Source: an uncultured Lachnospiraceae bacterium | GTDB taxonomy: Bacteria > Bacillota > Clostridia > Lachnospirales > Lachnospiraceae | Assembly (NCBI GenBank): GCA_902782715.1 | Contig: CACZOG010000136.1 | Coordinates: 1-5,630, forward strand | DNA: 5,630 bases | Direction: 5' to 3' | Shown: positions 1 to 5,630 of the stretch, piece after piece | How positions within the stretch are numbered: the first letter of the stretch is position 1 | Layout: each line of letters starts with the position of its first letter | Notes under the pieces: generated by a model | What the model was told of the DNA's origin: nothing | Seen by the model: only the letters and a program-made list of their open reading frames with translations | Database searches by the model: none | Made by a program: the position numbers and the translations under genes

Positions 1-123
1 AAAATGACACAGTATCGTTCCAGAACCGTTATGAGTGCAAATTGTATTTACACATCGGTTAATAACATGCGCGGTTCATTAGTCGGTGTTAAGCGTGTAA
101 ATGAAGTAATTATCGAGGATTAA
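1..123 (+). CDS. 3' end of an unrecognised gene (partial)
   Basis: An open frame enters from the left edge and stops with TAA at 121-123, giving about 40 residues and ending NEVIIED. I do not recognise the family. The reading is supported by ordinary coding-like codons without stops and by its position: the stop lies three bases before the MerR start, with that gene's ribosome binding site (GAGG at 115-118) inside the end of this frame, as is usual for two genes of one operon. An ATG at position 4 has no room for a visible ribosome site, so this is more likely the tail of a longer gene than a complete small protein. A chance open frame of this length cannot be excluded. Confidence 0.5.
   Translation, partial: KMTQYRSRTVMSANCIYTSVNNMRGSLVGVKRVNEVIIED
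115..118 (+). promoter_or_regulatory. Ribosome binding site of the MerR gene
   Basis: GAGG lies eight bases before the ATG at 127. It fixes the start of the MerR gene and sits inside the 3' end of the preceding frame, which points to co-transcription and possibly coupled translation. No convincing promoter is seen between the two genes. Confidence 0.7.
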
Positions 124-126
124 AAC

Positions 127-594
127 ATGGATGAAGAACTTCTTAAAATAGGTGAGCTTGCCGCATTCGTCGGCGTATCGCCGAAAGCATTAAGAGTATA
201 TGAAAAAATGGAGATAATCAAACCCGTTAAAGTTGATGAAGAAACGGGATACAGATACTATTCCGCAGATCAGGTCAAGGATCTGGAGGCACTTTTGGAA
301 TGGCGTGATATGGGCTTTTCTCTAAAAGAAGTTAAGATCATTTTCTCCGGAAAATATTCAAAAGAAGACATCGAATTAATTCTTGAATCCAAGAAAAAAG
401 AATGGCAGGAAAAGATCTGGATCGCCGAAGCAAAGATGAACGAGATCGACAGAATGGGATGTAATCTGAAATTTGATGAAAGCACCGATCTTCAGTCTCT
501 TTCCGATAAAGACAGAGCCTGGTACTTATCCAAACTCGCTGTTGTTAACGATTCTAATGTAAGACAGGCTATAAGCGAAGCTATCTGGTTATGA
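127..594 (+). CDS. Short MerR-family transcriptional regulator
   Basis: This 155-residue protein begins with a MerR-type winged helix-turn-helix. The helix-turn-helix covers about residues 6-26 (KIGELAAFVGVSPKALRVYE), followed by the family's wing signature ETGYRYYS at 39-46 and the second helix pair to about 75 (DMGFSLKEVKIIF). A lysine- and glutamate-rich helix at about 79-111 fits the dimerisation coiled coil of MerR proteins. Members of the family bind as dimers to long-spaced promoters and activate or repress by twisting the DNA. The C-terminal 40 residues (113-155) are too short for a BmrR-like drug-binding domain, and there is no cysteine pattern of a metal sensor (only one Cys, at 112). 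The signal it senses is therefore unknown. The start is secured by GAGG eight bases upstream. It converges on the neighbouring operon and is probably not part of it; its natural partner is the gene cut off at the left edge. Confidence 0.9.
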   Translation: MDEELLKIGELAAFVGVSPKALRVYEKMEIIKPVKVDEETGYRYYSADQVKDLEALLEWRDMGFSLKEVKIIFSGKYSKEDIELILESKKKEWQEKIWIAEAKMNEIDRMGCNLKFDESTDLQSLSDKDRAWYLSKLAVVNDSNVRQAISEAIWL

Positions 595-654
595 GATAAC
601 AATATTATGAACTTAATCCCTATGCATCAATTAACTCGGATTCATCGATGTCTC

Positions 655-684
655 GACTAAGTCCACTTATCCACTAGTCTTTTT
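655..684 (+). terminator. Possible weak Rho-independent terminator after the MerR gene
   Basis: GACTA (655-659) pairs with TAGTC (675-679). Two more pairs (GT with AC) can form if the A at 660 bulges out, leaving a loop of about ten bases. TTTTT follows directly at 680-684. The stem is short and AT-containing, so the call is tentative. Read on the other strand, the hairpin has no T-run after it, so it does not serve the HAD gene that ends at 703. The rest of the 108-base gap between the convergent genes shows nothing else I can name. Confidence 0.35.
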
Positions 685-702
685 CAATCAAATCCTAAAA
701 AA

Positions 703-1377
703 TTATATTTTATCAAGTATCTCAAGCTGCGTGGATGCATGTTCAAATTCATCAAAGATCGGGCACGGGATATGCGGTTCGAAAGCCCTGTCATGAAACC
801 ATGTACACTGAATCGGATGCATTCCCGCTTCTCTTGCCGCAAAGAGTTCCCTTGAACCTCCGTCTCCTACATAAAGGCATTCATCTGCTTCAACTTCAAG
901 TATCTCTGTCATCTTCTGATAAAGCCTCAAATCAGGCTTGCAGATCCCCTGTTCAAAAGAAATAAGTGCCACATCGAAATACGGATATAAAGGGCTCTCC
1001 TTTATAATATCCCTCTCATCAGAAAATGTATTTGTAATAAGGCCTATTTTAATTCCTCTGTCTTTTAATCCCTGCAGTAATTTAATTGAATCCTCCGGTA
1101 TTGCATCAAATGATTCTTTTAAACATGCTTTTCTGTTGCCTGCTGCCAGTCTGACATTCTCCTCAGTGTAAATGCCCAGTCTTTTAAATATGATCTCAAG
1201 TCCCTCTTCAATGGTATACTTGCCGGTACTTCTCTCTTTTTCTATCGTATGCCATTCTCTTCGAAAACTCTCGATATCTACACCGACATCCGAAGCAATA
1301 TCCTCGCTGAAATACGTTCTTCCTTCAAACAATGTTACAAGGGTTTCAAACATGTCAAAAATTACTGCTTTAATCAA
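703..1377 (-). CDS. HAD-superfamily hydrolase with an altered motif I
   Basis: The 224-residue protein has the four HAD motifs in order. Motif I is FDMFETL with the nucleophile Asp8, motif II is LITNT with Thr115, motif III is the Lys at 147 in GICKPD, and motif IV is YVGDGGSRE with Asp172. The helical region between motifs I and II fits a C1 cap (subfamily I). The usual DxDxT of HAD phosphatases reads DxFxT here: Phe10 replaces the Asp that acts as general acid/base. This is closer to the DxYxT of 2-haloacid dehalogenases, so phosphatase activity is doubtful and the substrate is unknown. The start is TTG at 1377: a TGA lies in frame two codons before it, the next ATG (codon 9) would cut off the nucleophile, and AAGGGGAG stands nine bases upstream. 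It follows the TPR gene by only 20 bases and so appears to be the last gene of the VWA operon. No terminator is visible after it. Confidence 0.88.
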   Translation of the reverse strand: MIKAVIFDMFETLVTLFEGRTYFSEDIASDVGVDIESFRREWHTIEKERSTGKYTIEEGLEIIFKRLGIYTEENVRLAAGNRKACLKESFDAIPEDSIKLLQGLKDRGIKIGLITNTFSDERDIIKESPLYPYFDVALISFEQGICKPDLRLYQKMTEILEVEADECLYVGDGGSRELFAAREAGMHPIQCTWFHDRAFEPHIPCPIFDEFEHASTQLEILDKI

Positions 1378-1386
1378 GATTCAAGT

Positions 1387-1394
1387 CTCCCCTT
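1387..1394 (-). promoter_or_regulatory. Ribosome binding site deciding the TTG start of the HAD gene
   Basis: Read on the minus strand, this is AAGGGGAG, nine bases before the TTG at 1377. It lies in the 20-base gap after the TPR gene's stop. It is the main reason to accept TTG as the start, together with the in-frame TGA just upstream of it. Confidence 0.7.
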
Positions 1395-1397
1395 AAT

Positions 1398-2303
1398 TTA
1401 CCATCTTTTCCATTCTTTATCTTCGGGATCTTTATTACCGCGATCGGAGCCGCCTTCTTCACCTTCTTCGGATTCACCGCCTTCGCCTTCACCGCTTTCA
1501 GAACTGTTTTTGTTTTCTTCCTGACCAAGTCCGTAATAGTCCTCAAGCTGCTGGCGTTCTTTCGCTCTTTCTTCCTGGTTTTTATTCTTCTGATTCTGAA
1601 TATAATCCATTATCTGTTTTTCGTTTGATGACTGTCCCTGTCCGCCTTCGCCGCCTTCGTCCCGGTTTTCGTCCTGATTGTCCCCCTGTCCGCCATCGCC
1701 ATCGTTATTATCGTCCTGACTTCCTCCTTTTTTAAGAAGTTCGTCAATCTCATCCTTTAAGATCTGGGCATTTTTGTCATGGCCGTCTTCATCATTCTCA
1801 TGAGCACATCCGTCTTCGATAAGAATGGATCTTGCCGTAATGAGCTTATCTTCAACGATCTTCGCCTGTACATAAATCTCTTCCGAACTTTCATCATTAA
1901 GAAATGCATCCCACTCCTCTTTGCTTATCTGATTGATCGTCGAAAGAGCAAGGTTAACTTTGACGGGGCATTCTTTGCCATAAGGAATATCGCACATTGT
2001 GGCTCTGTAATAGTCATACTCCGCCTGTTTATATCTGCCATTTGCAAAATTATAATTTCCGAGATTATACCATGTCACATATCCGTCAGGGAAGTTAATG
2101 ATCTTAAGCACATATTCAATGACAGGATGATAATTACCCTTTAATGCTTCGACCACATATAAGGTATTTAAGCACCATCTTCCGATCAAAAACTGAGCGA
2201 TGATGAATGATATGATCGCCAAAACAAGGAGCAGATTCCACAGCCATCTTGCGATCGTCGGTCTGTTATTCTTTTTTTTGTTTTTTTGCTGTTTTTTTGC
2301 CAT
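1398..2303 (-). CDS. Membrane-anchored TPR protein with acidic low-complexity tail (Bat-type)
   Basis: The 301-residue protein starts with a strongly basic stretch (residues 2-14) and one TM segment at about 21-43, which by the positive-inside rule places the rest outside the membrane. Residues 75-102 read as a TPR unit (WYNLGNYNFANGRYKQAEYD), followed by CDIPYGKECPVKVNLAL. This 'C-x7-C then NLAL' pattern could hold a disulfide (C104/C112), which is an inference. From about 193 the protein becomes Gly/Asp/Glu/Gln-rich in two tracts (193-226 and 262-290). They flank a helical, charged segment (227-260), and the protein ends in an aromatic, charged DKEWKRW. TPR proteins with such acidic or glutamine-rich tails are a known part of Bat-type VWA operons and are thought to scaffold the complex. 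The ATG overlaps the preceding VWA gene by 38 bases and has no good ribosome site, suggesting translation coupled to that gene. Confidence 0.82.
   Translation of the reverse strand: MAKKQQKNKKKNNRPTIARWLWNLLLVLAIISFIIAQFLIGRWCLNTLYVVEALKGNYHPVIEYVLKIINFPDGYVTWYNLGNYNFANGRYKQAEYDYYRATMCDIPYGKECPVKVNLALSTINQISKEEWDAFLNDESSEEIYVQAKIVEDKLITARSILIEDGCAHENDEDGHDKNAQILKDEIDELLKKGGSQDDNNDGDGGQGDNQDENRDEGGEGGQGQSSNEKQIMDYIQNQKNKNQEERAKERQQLEDYYGLGQEENKNSSESGEGEGGESEEGEEGGSDRGNKDPEDKEWKRW
1434..1520 (-). repeat. Low-complexity GAA/GGC-rich coding tract (second acidic tail block)
   Basis: This stretch codes for residues 262-290 of the TPR protein, almost only Glu, Gly, Ser, Asp and Asn. On the plus strand it is a run of imperfect CCGCCTTC and TTCACC units. 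It is degenerate rather than an exact tandem repeat, and is the sort of sequence that can change length by slippage. Confidence 0.6.
1626..1727 (-). repeat. Low-complexity coding tract (first acidic tail block)
   Basis: This stretch codes for residues 193-226 of the TPR protein: Gly, Asp, Glu, Gln and Asn with little else. On the plus strand the unit CCGCCTTCG occurs twice in a row near 1642-1659, with variants such as CCGCCATCG nearby. It resembles the tract at 1434-1520 in composition but not in exact sequence. Confidence 0.6.
2266..2303 (-). other. 38-base poly-A gene overlap between VWA and TPR genes
   Basis: The last 38 bases of the second VWA gene are also the first 38 of the TPR gene, in the next frame (+1). 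The overlap holds three runs of seven to eight A's on the coding strand, so both proteins read it as lysine-rich: a basic tail on one and a basic N-terminus on the other. Such runs can cause slippage by RNA polymerase or the ribosome. Confidence 0.8.
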
Positions 2304-3294
2304 GTTTTTTAAGAACTCTACTGTTCTCTCTAATCCTGATCACGAGTTCCAATATAAGAAGCCCTGTAAGAAAAGGCACATATTTGTAGTAGGTATCATA
2401 GTATAAAACAAAATCATATCTTTTATCCGTGATCGAATCCCCGGATGCTTTTATCCTTGAGATCAGCGGAGTAAGGAGTGTGTTCCTTTCTCTGTGGATA
2501 TATTCGATACCGAGTCCATCCGCGATCTCTTTAAGTTTATTTTCATCGATAAAAGAAACAGCTCTTCCTTCTGCTCCGAATTCATCGTAATCAGAATCAT
2601 AATCATGGACAGCTCCATATTTGTCTCTCATCAATCCGCCTGCATCGGTTCCGTATCCGATGACTGCGCCGCCGTCCACCATATTGCCCAAAAGGGAATA
2701 ATCACAGGGTGTATTACCGGGATGAGTAACCTCACCATCCGAAAGGAAGAAAACAATCGTCTGCCTGTTCTCTTTTCTCTCAGAGGAAATAAGCATACTC
2801 TCAAGATCATAGTATGGTGAATCAATATTGCTTCCGGTTAAGTATATGGAAACAGGAGTCTGGATGGTATCAAGGATTCCCAGCACTGTTTGTTCATCCT
2901 GTGTAAAAGGAGACTGTACCACGGATTTATTCTGGAATGTTATCAATCCGAAGTTTGCTCCGGCAAGTCCGTCCATTATATCCTTGATATCGTTTCTTGC
3001 CGTTTCGATCCTTGTTTTATCCGGTGCATCGTTGGCCCACATACTGAGAGTCGTATCCAGAACAAAAAGAACGTCGAGGTTGCTCAACTGGACATCAGCA
3101 CCACGTTCTTCTCTCATGGGTCTTAGCGCAATGACAAACGCAAGAGCGAGAATCGCGAGTCTCCTAAGTAAACCGAATGTACTTTTTAATCTGCTTTCCT
3201 TATTCCTTATCCATATGATAAACATCAGCAAAACAGCTATGATGAAAATTATGATAAGAATCGGAACAGGAATTATCGGGTTTAAATTCTTCAT
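2266..3294 (-). CDS. Second VWA-domain membrane protein (BatA/BatB-like)
   Basis: The 342-residue protein has TM segments at about 7-29 and 42-58, a VWA domain at about 72-285, a third TM at about 305-321, and a basic cytoplasmic tail (322-342). The basic loop between TM1 and TM2 and the basic tail put the VWA domain outside the membrane. The metal site (MIDAS) is a variant: the DxSxS motif reads D80-T-T82-L-S84 followed by Met, and the later aspartate is Asp186 in FLSDGEV. The usual GTAIGD-like threonine motif is replaced by TGSNIDSP (153-160). GYGTDAGG (213-220) matches the GIGT-xxGG seen late in Bat-type VWA domains and is followed by a loop rich in Asp and Tyr (228-240). It starts one base after the stop of the first VWA gene, with AAAGGG about eight bases upstream of the ATG. 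The role is inferred from the family: one of a pair of VWA subunits working with a MoxR ATPase. Confidence 0.88.
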   Translation of the reverse strand: MKNLNPIIPVPILIIIFIIAVLLMFIIWIRNKESRLKSTFGLLRRLAILALAFVIALRPMREERGADVQLSNLDVLFVLDTTLSMWANDAPDKTRIETARNDIKDIMDGLAGANFGLITFQNKSVVQSPFTQDEQTVLGILDTIQTPVSIYLTGSNIDSPYYDLESMLISSERKENRQTIVFFLSDGEVTHPGNTPCDYSLLGNMVDGGAVIGYGTDAGGLMRDKYGAVHDYDSDYDEFGAEGRAVSFIDENKLKEIADGLGIEYIHRERNTLLTPLISRIKASGDSITDKRYDFVLYYDTYYKYVPFLTGLLILELVIRIRENSRVLKKHGKKTAKKQKKE

Positions 3295-3295
3295 C

Positions 3296-4408
3296 TTATT
3301 TTCCCTTTAAGAAAGCCAGGCAGATACACGTACCTGCAAGACTTATAAGTAAAGCGATAATGCCCGACACGGGCAAATCCGTCATTCTCTTCGTAACTAT
3401 ATCGTCAACAACCATGGCCTCATGGGCTCTTATCTTTTCTACAATCTTATCTACGGTATTTGTGTCAGTCTGAATATATAATTGTCCGCCTGTAGACTGT
3501 GAAAAAGCTCTGAGTTCTTCTGACCAGTCCGCATAATTCTGACCGGTATACAGGAAAAAGAAATCCTCTCTTTTAGGGTATATGGAAAATACCGTTACAT
3601 CGTTTTTCTTACAAAGTGCAAAAGCTTCATCAAGTTCGGGAACCTGTTTATTCTGACCTGTTTTTTCATTATCCGTGGCGAAGATGATCACTCTGGTTCT
3701 TGAGGAATCTCCTATTGAAGGGAAACTGTAAAGACATGATGCCAGTCCTTCACCCGTAACCGAACTTCCTTTTGTCTCCAGGTCTACAAGCGTTCCGGAT
3801 TCGTAATAACTGAGTCTGTGAGTAAGATCTAAGTAATCTTCCCATTGTTCCTCAGTGACACGGATATAGTTATTCTCATCAACATACTTGTCATAATATT
3901 CTTTTTGGAGAAGAAAATAGTCTTTGAGTTCTTCAAGTCTCATTACCACATAATCGTAATCATCGGTCATGGGAACATATACAACCGAAGTGGAATTAAA
4001 CATCGTAACTCCGAATCTGTCACCTTTCAGTTCTGTTACTACCTGTTCGAGATAATCTACCAGTTCGTAATTAAGGTCGTACAATGAATAAGATACGTCG
4101 AGGCATAGGAATATATCCCTCTTCTGCACTCCGGTATTAACCGACTGAACCTTGTAAGGTCTTGCGATAAGAAAAAGGGAAGAAATGATTGCTGAAATAA
4201 CGAATGCCTCGTTGACATACGTAAGTATTTTCTTTCTTATGATGATTTTCTTATATAAGGGAAGTGATTTGACGATCCCTGATGCACCTGTTCTGATTCC
4301 GCCTGAGAATTTCTTCTTTGAAAGTGCGGGAACAGCATGAAGAATGATGCATATAAGAATAAGCACCGGAATCCCTATCTTAACGACTGAAGGATGCATT
4401 AACTCCAT
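3296..4408 (-). CDS. First VWA-domain membrane protein (BatA-like) with intact MIDAS motif and an enlarged loop
   Basis: The 370-residue protein has TM segments at about 9-28 and 64-83, a VWA domain at about 96-328, and a C-terminal TM at about 346-367. The loop between TM1 and TM2 is strongly basic (SKKK..., KKIIIRKK), so it is cytoplasmic and the VWA domain is outside. The metal site appears complete: D104-V-S106-Y-S108, a threonine at about 218 (SVTGEGL), and Asp246 in IFATDNE. Between VPMTDD (145-150) and SVTGEGL the chain is about 43 residues longer than in the neighbouring VWA protein and is rich in Tyr, Asp and Glu. The gene overlaps the preceding one by ten bases (ATGGAGTTAA), with AAAGGAA ten bases and GGTGA four bases upstream. 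It is probably the metal-binding partner of the two VWA subunits in a MoxR-linked complex; the ligand is unknown. Confidence 0.88.
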   Translation of the reverse strand: MELMHPSVVKIGIPVLILICIILHAVPALSKKKFSGGIRTGASGIVKSLPLYKKIIIRKKILTYVNEAFVISAIISSLFLIARPYKVQSVNTGVQKRDIFLCLDVSYSLYDLNYELVDYLEQVVTELKGDRFGVTMFNSTSVVYVPMTDDYDYVVMRLEELKDYFLLQKEYYDKYVDENNYIRVTEEQWEDYLDLTHRLSYYESGTLVDLETKGSSVTGEGLASCLYSFPSIGDSSRTRVIIFATDNEKTGQNKQVPELDEAFALCKKNDVTVFSIYPKREDFFFLYTGQNYADWSEELRAFSQSTGGQLYIQTDTNTVDKIVEKIRAHEAMVVDDIVTKRMTDLPVSGIIALLISLAGTCICLAFLKGK

Positions 4409-4938
4409 GTTCTCACCATTCCTTTTGCCTTCTCGGCATCTTTTACGAAATCCGCATATGACTTGAGCGCAAACTCAGGACAATAGCACGCTTCAATAAG
4501 CTCGGCAAATGTGTCAAGCTGGTATTTCTTCATCACGGGAACATAACTGTTTTTGGAAACTTCAGCAAGTGTAGACTGTTTCATTTTTTTAAGTTCCGAA
4601 AGAGAAAGAGTCGTAAAATCAGTTCCCGTCATTTCGGAAACAAATTCTCTCAATGTGATACTCAGTCTCTTATAACTCTCTCTGATATCTATTTCGGACG
4701 TGTTAAGTCCTTTGATCGTATCGTCAATGGAGATCAAAGCCCTGTCTTTGCTGTCTAATAGCTTTACTGGAGCATTTGTCCTGGGCTTTTCTTTCTTGAC
4801 TTTTTCTTTCTTCGGAGCTTTCTTACATACAATGATAACAACGAATAAAGCCACGGAAACAAGGAAAAGTACTGCTCCGAGGATTATCCATACTACACTC
4901 ATTATAAGTTCCGGCTGCATTTTAACCGAAAATTCCAC
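4399..4938 (-). CDS. Single-pass membrane protein resembling DUF4381 (Bat operon)
   Basis: The protein (179 residues from the GTG start) has one TM segment at about 11-37, then a very basic stretch (39-53, KKAPKKEKVKKEKPR) that marks the cytoplasmic side, then a helical domain from about 60 to the end. The pattern SYKRLSITLREFVSEMTGTDFTTLSLSEL near 88-115 and the later DTFAELIEACYCPEFA resemble the DUF4381 family, which sits between DUF58 and VWA genes in Bat-type operons. The match is by pattern and position and is not certain. Three starts are possible. GTG at 4938 is chosen because AGAGGGG lies five bases upstream; TTG at 4953 would put this site inside the gene, and ATG at 4920 has no ribosome site. 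With GTG the gene overlaps the end of the DUF58 gene by 17 bases. A role as a membrane adaptor between cytoplasmic MoxR/DUF58 and the outer VWA domains is an inference. Confidence 0.75.
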   Translation of the reverse strand: MEFSVKMQPELIMSVVWIILGAVLFLVSVALFVVIIVCKKAPKKEKVKKEKPRTNAPVKLLDSKDRALISIDDTIKGLNTSEIDIRESYKRLSITLREFVSEMTGTDFTTLSLSELKKMKQSTLAEVSKNSYVPVMKKYQLDTFAELIEACYCPEFALKSYADFVKDAEKAKGMVRTWS

Positions 4939-5630
4939 TGTGTCCCCTCTCAAACAAATTCAATACCGTATCAACAACATCCGACTCCGTCTGTACTCTT
5001 TCGAGCACAACGCGGTTTCTGAGCGCATCCGTTTTAAAACGGTTCATAATGGCATTTCTTTCTTTTTTCTCGGCTTTTTTTAACGAACGGCTTCCGGCTA
5101 AGAATCTGTCAATGTATTCTCCGCCGATTCTGTCATACACATTACTGCCGGTAAAGAAAGCATCGTCGATACAGATGAAATAAACATCGTTTTTTTCAGT
5201 CATTCTCGACAGTGTCTCATCTTTAATCCTCTTAAGACCCTCTATATCGGTAATGACGAAAACTATCATGCGGCGCATCTGAAACGCCTGAAGTGTATTC
5301 AGAATAAGATCGTTCATATCCGCAGAGTGTTCTTTAAAGATCACATCACCGTAAGTATGAAGCAATTCTTCATAGCAGGCAGCTCCCGCTTTAAAAGGTG
5401 TGGTCGTAAATCCCTTTTCGCCGTTGCAAGCAAAGGCAACATTGGACCCCTGTCTTCCGAGTAGATAAGATATCACTCCCAAAGACATGAGTGCAATGTC
5501 CGCTTTGGAATCACCTTCGGGAGTATCGGCATCCATTTTCAAACCCGTATCTCCGATGATGAGCACGCTGTGTTTTTTTTCTGCAATATATCTTCTGACC
5601 AGGATTGTATCGGTTTTTGAAGAAGATTTC
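4922..5630 (-). CDS. DUF58 protein, C-terminal part (5' end beyond the right edge)
   Basis: The frame is open to the edge of the window, and 235 residues up to the stop are seen. The in-frame GTG at 5566 is an internal valine, not the start, because the upstream codons give the conserved DUF58 stretch TILVRRYIAEKKHSVLIIGD. DUF58 proteins carry this 'VRRY-AEKxH' block just before a VWA-like fold. Here the position of the MIDAS motif reads D-T-G-L-K (residues 27-31 of the visible part), so both serines are lost, while the later Asp remains in FVITD (about 128). Metal binding is doubtful. The missing N-terminal part would normally hold two TM segments, with this domain in the cytoplasm. In this family the gene almost always follows a moxR AAA+ ATPase gene, which is expected off the right edge. 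It overlaps the next gene by 17 bases. Confidence 0.87.
   Translation of the reverse strand, partial: KSSSKTDTILVRRYIAEKKHSVLIIGDTGLKMDADTPEGDSKADIALMSLGVISYLLGRQGSNVAFACNGEKGFTTTPFKAGAACYEELLHTYGDVIFKEHSADMNDLILNTLQAFQMRRMIVFVITDIEGLKRIKDETLSRMTEKNDVYFICIDDAFFTGSNVYDRIGGEYIDRFLAGSRSLKKAEKKERNAIMNRFKTDALRNRVVLERVQTESDVVDTVLNLFERGHSGIFG
4944..4950 (-). promoter_or_regulatory. Ribosome binding site favouring the GTG start
   Basis: On the minus strand this reads AGAGGGG, five bases before GTG at 4938. It lies within the final codons of the DUF58 gene and decides between the TTG (4953), GTG (4938) and ATG (4920) starts of the DUF4381-like gene. Confidence 0.6.

Noticed and set aside
652..690. 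Bidirectional terminator for both convergent genes
   Set aside because: The hairpin has a T-run only in the plus direction. In the minus direction it is followed by GAGACATC, without a T-run.
735..1524. Several open frames on the plus strand opposite the HAD gene and the tail of the TPR gene
   Set aside because: They overlap each other and lie antisense to a gene with all HAD motifs. None has a ribosome site or a recognisable domain; they are shadows of the coding strand.
1434..1727. Exact tandem repeat or CRISPR-like array in the CCGCCTTCG-rich region
   Set aside because: The units are short, imperfect and in frame with a low-complexity protein tail. There are no regular spacers and no palindromic repeats.
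2266..2303. Sequencing error or frameshift splitting one VWA-TPR gene
   Set aside because: The TPR frame has its own ATG followed by a basic N-terminus and a full TM segment, and the VWA protein ends with the expected TM and basic tail. Both look complete, so two genes is the simpler reading.
2631..2825. Minus-strand 64-codon frame inside the second VWA gene
   Set aside because: It overlaps the VWA core in another frame, where the true frame carries conserved residues (Asp186 of the metal site).
1779..3310. Plus-strand open frames of 68-160 codons opposite the VWA and TPR genes
   Set aside because: They are antisense to well-supported genes. Their hydrophobic stretches mirror the TM segments of the real proteins.
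4922..5566. GTG at 5566 as the true start of the DUF58 gene
   Set aside because: The frame is open further upstream to the edge and encodes the conserved VRRYIAEKKHS block, so the gene is partial and this GTG is an internal valine.

Overview
The window comes from a moderately AT-rich bacterium that is probably Gram-positive, most likely a Clostridia/Lachnospiraceae-type Firmicute. That placement is an inference. It rests on tightly packed genes with strong AGGAGG-like ribosome binding sites, use of TTG and GTG starts, codon choice, and the style of the MoxR/VWA cluster; there is no marker gene to prove it.

Left end (1-594, + strand): the 3' end of an unrecognised gene enters from the left and stops at 123. 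Three bases later a short MerR-family regulator begins (127-594), almost certainly on the same transcript. A weak hairpin with a T-run (655-684) may end this transcript. The regulator converges on the operon that fills the rest of the window.

Right part (703-5630, - strand, read from right to left): six genes lie in one direction with junctions of -38 to +20 bases and no visible promoter or terminator between them. In transcription order they are: a DUF58 protein (5' end off the right edge), a one-TM protein resembling DUF4381, a first VWA protein with three TM segments, a second VWA protein of the same layout, a TPR protein with one TM segment and a long acidic low-complexity tail, and a HAD-superfamily hydrolase. 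The first five match the established MoxR-DUF58-DUF4381-VWA-VWA/TPR ('Bat'-like) layout. A MoxR-type AAA+ ATPase is therefore expected just beyond the right edge, but it is not seen here.

How they may work together (inference): by the positive-inside rule, the two VWA domains and the TPR domain face outward. The DUF58 protein and the DUF4381-like domain lie in the cytoplasm, where MoxR would act. The operon thus looks like a membrane-spanning complex that could carry an ATPase-driven action to metal-binding adhesion domains outside the membrane. The points most worth a second look are the stepwise loss of the metal-site (MIDAS) residues across the three VWA-type folds, an extra block of about 43 residues inside the first VWA domain, the poly-A overlap joining the second VWA gene to the TPR gene, and the HAD protein that lacks the usual second catalytic aspartate.
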